Source: DASWVC01 sp036401335 (GTDB lineage: Bacteria; Verrucomicrobiota; Verrucomicrobiia; Chthoniobacterales; JAFAMB01). Taken from it: a DNA stretch of 17,749 bases. The notes under the pieces are model-generated. The model ran no database searches, had not been told where the DNA came from, and saw nothing but the letters and a program-made list of their open reading frames with translations. This document shows positions 15,011 through 17,749 of the stretch, one piece after another. Made by a program: the position numbers and the translations under genes. The DNA is taken from the NCBI GenBank assembly GCA_036401335.1, contig DASWVC010000127.1:1-17749 (forward strand). The letters are read 5' to 3'. Position 1 is the first letter of the stretch; every line of letters begins with the position of its first letter.

Positions 15011-16500
15011 TAACCCTCCAAGGTCACTTCGCGGGTCAGGGCCGCCAACTCCAGGTTTTCAACCGGGTGTTCATTGGCCAGACGACCTTTGGCCATTACG
15101 AGAATGCGGTGGCACACGCTGAGCAGTTCCGGCAGGTCGTCCGACACCACGATGATGGCAGCCCCGGTTTTGGCCAGTTCTCCGATGAGGACATGGATGT
15201 CGTGTTTCGAGCCCACGTCGACGCCGATGGTGGGCCCATTCAAAATCAACACCTTCGGCGCCAGGTCGAGGTAACGGGCGATCAACACCCGCTGTTGGTT
15301 TCCGCCGGAAAGGGTCTGCACCGGTGCCCGCCCATCCGAGGCCTTGATGCGAAGCTGGTTGATGTAGCCCTCGCCGTCGGCACGCATTTGCCCAAAATCG
15401 AGCAGGCCGTGCCGCGTTCGTTTGCGCAGGTCGCCGATCAACAAATTGTCGAAGATGGCCTGTTCCAAGAACAGGCCCTCGTTCAACCGGTCTTCCGGGA
15501 CGTAACAGATCCCGAGCCGCTGCGCGTCGCGAACGGATCGCGGGAAAATGGGTTGTCCGTCCAACAGGATGCGACCGCTGCGGGCTGGGGCCTGGCCCGA
15601 TAAGCTGATCGCAAGCTCACCCCGCCCTGAGCCCAACAAGCCCGTCAGGCCGAGGACTTCACCGGCCCGCGCATTGAAACTAACTTCCCGGAACATCGGT
15701 TCAAGGGTCAGGTCACGGACCTCAAAACGCGGGGCGACCTGGGCTCCGGGCGCCGGCGGTTGCAGCGGTTCCACCCGGATCTGCCGTCCGGAAATCGCCT
15801 CGCTTAACTGAGCGGTGGAAAACTGTCCAACCGGGCCGGCCGCAACGATCTCACCATTTCGAATGACGGTGACCTGATCGCAGATTTCATAAATTTCCTC
15901 CAGCTTGTGACTGACGAACAAGAAGCTCACGCCATCGTGGCGCACCCCTTCAACAATCTGGAACAGGGTCCGAACCTCGCGCTTGGTCAAGGCCGAGGTC
16001 GGTTCGTCCATGATGATGACTTTGGAGCGGCTCGACAACGCCCGGGCAATCGCCACCAGTTGCTGTTTGGCCACGGGCAGTTCCTCGACCGGCGCATCCA
16101 AGTCGATGTTCACCCGCATGCGCTCCAGGATTTCACGTGCCTGCCGCCGGAACTGGCCGAAGTTCACCCAACGCCGGTGCCGGGCAACACTGTCCAGAAA
16201 ACTGATGTTCTCGAAAACCGCCAGGTTCGGCAGGAGGGAGAAATCCTGGTAAATCACGCTTAATCCCAGGTCGATGCGCGCCAGGGCAGAGGCCCGGGTG
16301 GCATCTTGACCGGCGATCTCCACGGTGCCGGCATCAGCCTCCAACGTGCCTGCGATGATTTTGATCAAGGTCGATTTGCCGGACCCGTTCTCGCCGGCCA
16401 GGCAATGCACCGAACCAGGCTCAACCGCCAGGGTGACCTGTTTCAGGACCGGCGTGCGGACGTACGTTTTGGAAACGTCTTTCGCGAGAAGGGAAGGCAA
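15010..16500 (-). CDS. CUT2 sugar ABC transporter ATPase with two ABC domains (RbsA/MglA-like)
   Basis: This 496-residue double ATPase energises the CUT2 importer on the cytoplasmic face. Domain 1 is intact in Walker A (GENGSGKS, 36-43), Q-loop (VIYQDF), Walker B (VIIMDEP, 161-167) and H-loop (FVSHK, 195-199), but its signature is the variant LPVAKQQLVA. Domain 2 has the short Walker A of this class (GLLGSGRGE, 287-295) and a perfect signature (LSGGNQQR, 397-404). Its Walker B is VLILNGP (417-423), lacking both Asp and Glu, and its H-loop has Asp454. Only one composite site should hydrolyse ATP. The start is TTG 16500 with no visible Shine-Dalgarno site; no ATG fits upstream before the stop at 16585. 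The operon order is binding protein, ATPase, permease. Confidence 0.9.
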   Translation of the reverse strand: MPSLLAKDVSKTYVRTPVLKQVTLAVEPGSVHCLAGENGSGKSTLIKIIAGTLEADAGTVEIAGQDATRASALARIDLGLSVIYQDFSLLPNLAVFENISFLDSVARHRRWVNFGQFRRQAREILERMRVNIDLDAPVEELPVAKQQLVAIARALSSRSKVIIMDEPTSALTKREVRTLFQIVEGVRHDGVSFLFVSHKLEEIYEICDQVTVIRNGEIVAAGPVGQFSTAQLSEAISGRQIRVEPLQPPAPGAQVAPRFEVRDLTLEPMFREVSFNARAGEVLGLTGLLGSGRGELAISLSGQAPARSGRILLDGQPIFPRSVRDAQRLGICYVPEDRLNEGLFLEQAIFDNLLIGDLRKRTRHGLLDFGQMRADGEGYINQLRIKASDGRAPVQTLSGGNQQRVLIARYLDLAPKVLILNGPTIGVDVGSKHDIHVLIGELAKTGAAIIVVSDDLPELLSVCHRILVMAKGRLANEHPVENLELAALTREVTLEG

Positions 16501-16534
16501 GGGGAGGAAAAGGCGTGAGGTTGGCAGCGGCCAG

Positions 16535-16557
16535 CCGCCCGCCGGGAAGGCGGGCGG
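16535..16557 (-). repeat. Strong hairpin between CUT2 binding protein and ATPase genes
   Basis: CCGCCCGCC (16535-16543) and GGCGGGCGG (16549-16557) form a perfect nine-pair GC stem with a five-base loop. It lies 27 bases after the binding-protein stop and 34 bases before the ATPase start. Such stems between binding-protein and transporter genes commonly protect the upstream message, or cut read-through, so that the binding protein is made in excess. No T-run follows, so full termination is unlikely. Confidence 0.6.
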
Positions 16558-16584
16558 ACTGCGCAGGACTAAGGGTTCAACGGG

Positions 16585-17565
16585 TCAAAAGTTGAACTTG
16601 TCCATGTTGTCCTTCGTGCAATCGATCCAGCCATTTCCGTAGATGATCTTGTTGTCCACAAGCTTGATCTTTTCGTAACCCGGGAACCCGAGGTCCATGC
16701 CGTCGGTAACTTTCTGGCCGTTAAGCACCATCACCGCCACTTTGTTCATGAGGTAGCCGGCGATCGACGAATCCCAGAAAGAAATCATGCGTACAGCGCC
16801 CGAAGGCAGGTACTTCTTGACCAGTGAAGGAACCCCGGTTCCTACCACCGCGACTTTCTCCTGGAGCCCGGCCTCTTCCACGGCCAGGCCGCACCCCGGG
16901 GCATCGGTCGAGGCGCTTCCTTGAAAGCCTTTGATGTTCGGGTGCGCGCGCAGCAACTCCTTCGCCTTGGCGTAAGAGACCTGCTGGTCGTCGTTGGTCT
17001 CGATTTTATCAACCACCAGCTTCATCTTCGGGTAGTTCTTTTTTTGGAACGCGATCGCCGCATCCGCCCATTGGTTATGTGTCTTGGACGTAAGGCTTCC
17101 AACAAAGACGGCGTACTCGCCTTCTTCGTTCATCCGCTTTGCCAAATTCTGCATCAGGTGCTCGCCGAACGCTCCGTTGTCAAAAGCCTCGATGTCGTAG
17201 CTGGCGTTTTGAATGTCCGAGGCCTCATGCGCAATAACGACGATCTTGTTGTCCATGGCCTTCTTCAACACCGGTTCCATGGCCGGGGGCTGAAACGGGA
17301 CCACGCAGATGGCATCCACCTTCTTGGCGATGAGATCTTCGACGATCTGGTTCTGCTGGGCAGAGTCGGTTACAGGGGGGCCAAGTTGGACGGTCTGGTT
17401 CCCGGTATCCTGGGCGAATTTCTTAACCCCCGTCTCCATGTAGTTAAACCAGTTGATGCCGCTGATCTTTACAACGGTGGCAAGGTTGTATTTTTTGTCT
17501 TGAGCTGAGCCGTGGCTCAGCGTGAGTGCGCAAAGGCAGGTCGCGAGCAGGAAGGGATGTTTCAT
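16585..17565 (-). CDS. CUT2 periplasmic sugar-binding protein (RbsB/RhaS/LsrB-like)
   Basis: This 326-residue periplasmic binding protein starts with the signal peptide MKHPFLLATCLCALTLSHGSA (cleavage near residue 21). The mature chain has NLATVVKISGINWFNYMETG, then QQNQIVEDLIAKKVDAICVV with PFQPPAMEPVLKKAMDNKI, the typical ligand-site and linker blocks of type-1 binding proteins. FVGSLTSKTHNQWADAA is in the usual hinge region. Overall it is closest in memory to the rhamnose (RhaS) and AI-2 (LsrB) groups, but the Trp and Phe of the ligand pocket do not let me name the sugar. First gene of the CUT2 operon, behind a candidate promoter. ATG 17565 lacks a Shine-Dalgarno site, though no better start exists. 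A separate hairpin follows the stop. Confidence 0.9.
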   Translation of the reverse strand: MKHPFLLATCLCALTLSHGSAQDKKYNLATVVKISGINWFNYMETGVKKFAQDTGNQTVQLGPPVTDSAQQNQIVEDLIAKKVDAICVVPFQPPAMEPVLKKAMDNKIVVIAHEASDIQNASYDIEAFDNGAFGEHLMQNLAKRMNEEGEYAVFVGSLTSKTHNQWADAAIAFQKKNYPKMKLVVDKIETNDDQQVSYAKAKELLRAHPNIKGFQGSASTDAPGCGLAVEEAGLQEKVAVVGTGVPSLVKKYLPSGAVRMISFWDSSIAGYLMNKVAVMVLNGQKVTDGMDLGFPGYEKIKLVDNKIIYGNGWIDCTKDNMDKFNF

Positions 17566-17616
17566 GAATGGGTCAGGGTAGGGGATGGAGAGGGGAGGGC
17601 GATGATGCCCTGACCT

Positions 17617-17646
17617 CGTTTAGTCGCTTGCGCTCTGCCCTGTCAA
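17617..17646 (-). promoter_or_regulatory. Candidate sigma-70 promoter of the CUT2 operon
   Basis: On the - strand a perfect TTGACA (17646-17641) is followed after 18 bases by TAAACG (17622-17617), a weak -10. The start codon is about 50 bases further on. The perfect -35 box and the position fit a promoter for the binding-protein gene, but the -10 is poor, so an activator may be required. Confidence 0.45.
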
Positions 17647-17707
17647 GCACAAGCCCGGCCCGGCCAAAACCGCACGGCGTGAAAGAAGGATTGAGCTATG
17701 GCCCTTT

Positions 17708-17721
17708 TCAGTTAGTACTGA
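17708..17721. promoter_or_regulatory. Inverted repeat TCAGT-N4-ACTGA upstream of the CUT2 promoter
   Basis: Five-base arms TCAGT and ACTGA flank TAGT. The site lies about 62 bases upstream of the candidate -35, where an activator could bind. Short arms mean chance is possible. Confidence 0.25.
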
Positions 17722-17749
17722 CCAGCGTTCCCACCCATGTCCCGCTCTC

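Noticed and set aside
15067..15603. + strand frame of 178 codons over the CUT2 ATPase
   Set aside because: Antisense shadow of a well-supported ATPase gene.
1..17749. CRISPR array, tRNA or rRNA genes
   Set aside because: No regularly spaced repeats, cloverleaf-like sequence or rRNA core segments were recognised by eye on either strand.

Overview
The window is GC-rich bacterial chromosome with no rRNA, tRNA or CRISPR array that I can recognise. The gene set suggests a heterotrophic, probably soil or freshwater bacterium. It includes a presqualene-diphosphate-synthase (HpnD-type) gene, a possible PEP-CTERM-like tail, a Gfo/Idh/MocA oxidoreductase ending in the HGGGD motif, and many genes without a clear Shine-Dalgarno sequence. 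Together these fit Verrucomicrobiota, but that assignment is inference from gene types only.

Left part (1 to about 2.4 kb): decaying DNA. It holds a frameshifted piece of an IS66-type transposase, a metallo-beta-lactamase-fold gene broken by a stop and an apparent deletion at its metal motif, a small unknown gene upstream of it, and a short reading frame resembling a PEP-CTERM tail.

Second block (about 2.6-6.1 kb, + strand): a multi-pass membrane protein, an ABC-ATPase-like protein that has lost nearly every catalytic motif, an HpnD-like squalene/phytoene synthase that overlaps it by four bases (ATGA), and a glycine-zipper lipoprotein. The tight spacing of the middle pair suggests co-expression.

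Third block (about 6.3-6.7 kb, - strand): remnants of a drug-type ABC exporter ATPase and a TetR-like regulator.

Right part (6.8-17.6 kb, all - strand): two sugar-uptake operons in tandem. The rightmost, transcribed first, is a CUT2 (ribose/rhamnose/AI-2-like) system: binding protein, a hairpin, a double-domain ATPase and one permease, behind a candidate sigma-70 promoter. After a 479-base gap comes a CUT1 operon: Tat-type solute-binding protein, two permeases, a large cytoplasmic (alpha/alpha)-toroid-like protein of unknown specificity, and a Gfo/Idh/MocA oxidoreductase. The CUT1 operon has no ATPase gene, so it probably borrows a shared MsmK/UgpC-like ATPase encoded elsewhere. The likely logic is import of an oligosaccharide or glycoside, cleavage or modification in the cytoplasm by the toroid protein, and NAD(P)-dependent oxidation by the Gfo/Idh enzyme.

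The best candidates for undescribed biology are the catalytically dead ABC-like protein coupled to HpnD, and the CUT1 operon with its unrecognised 749-residue putative glycosidase.
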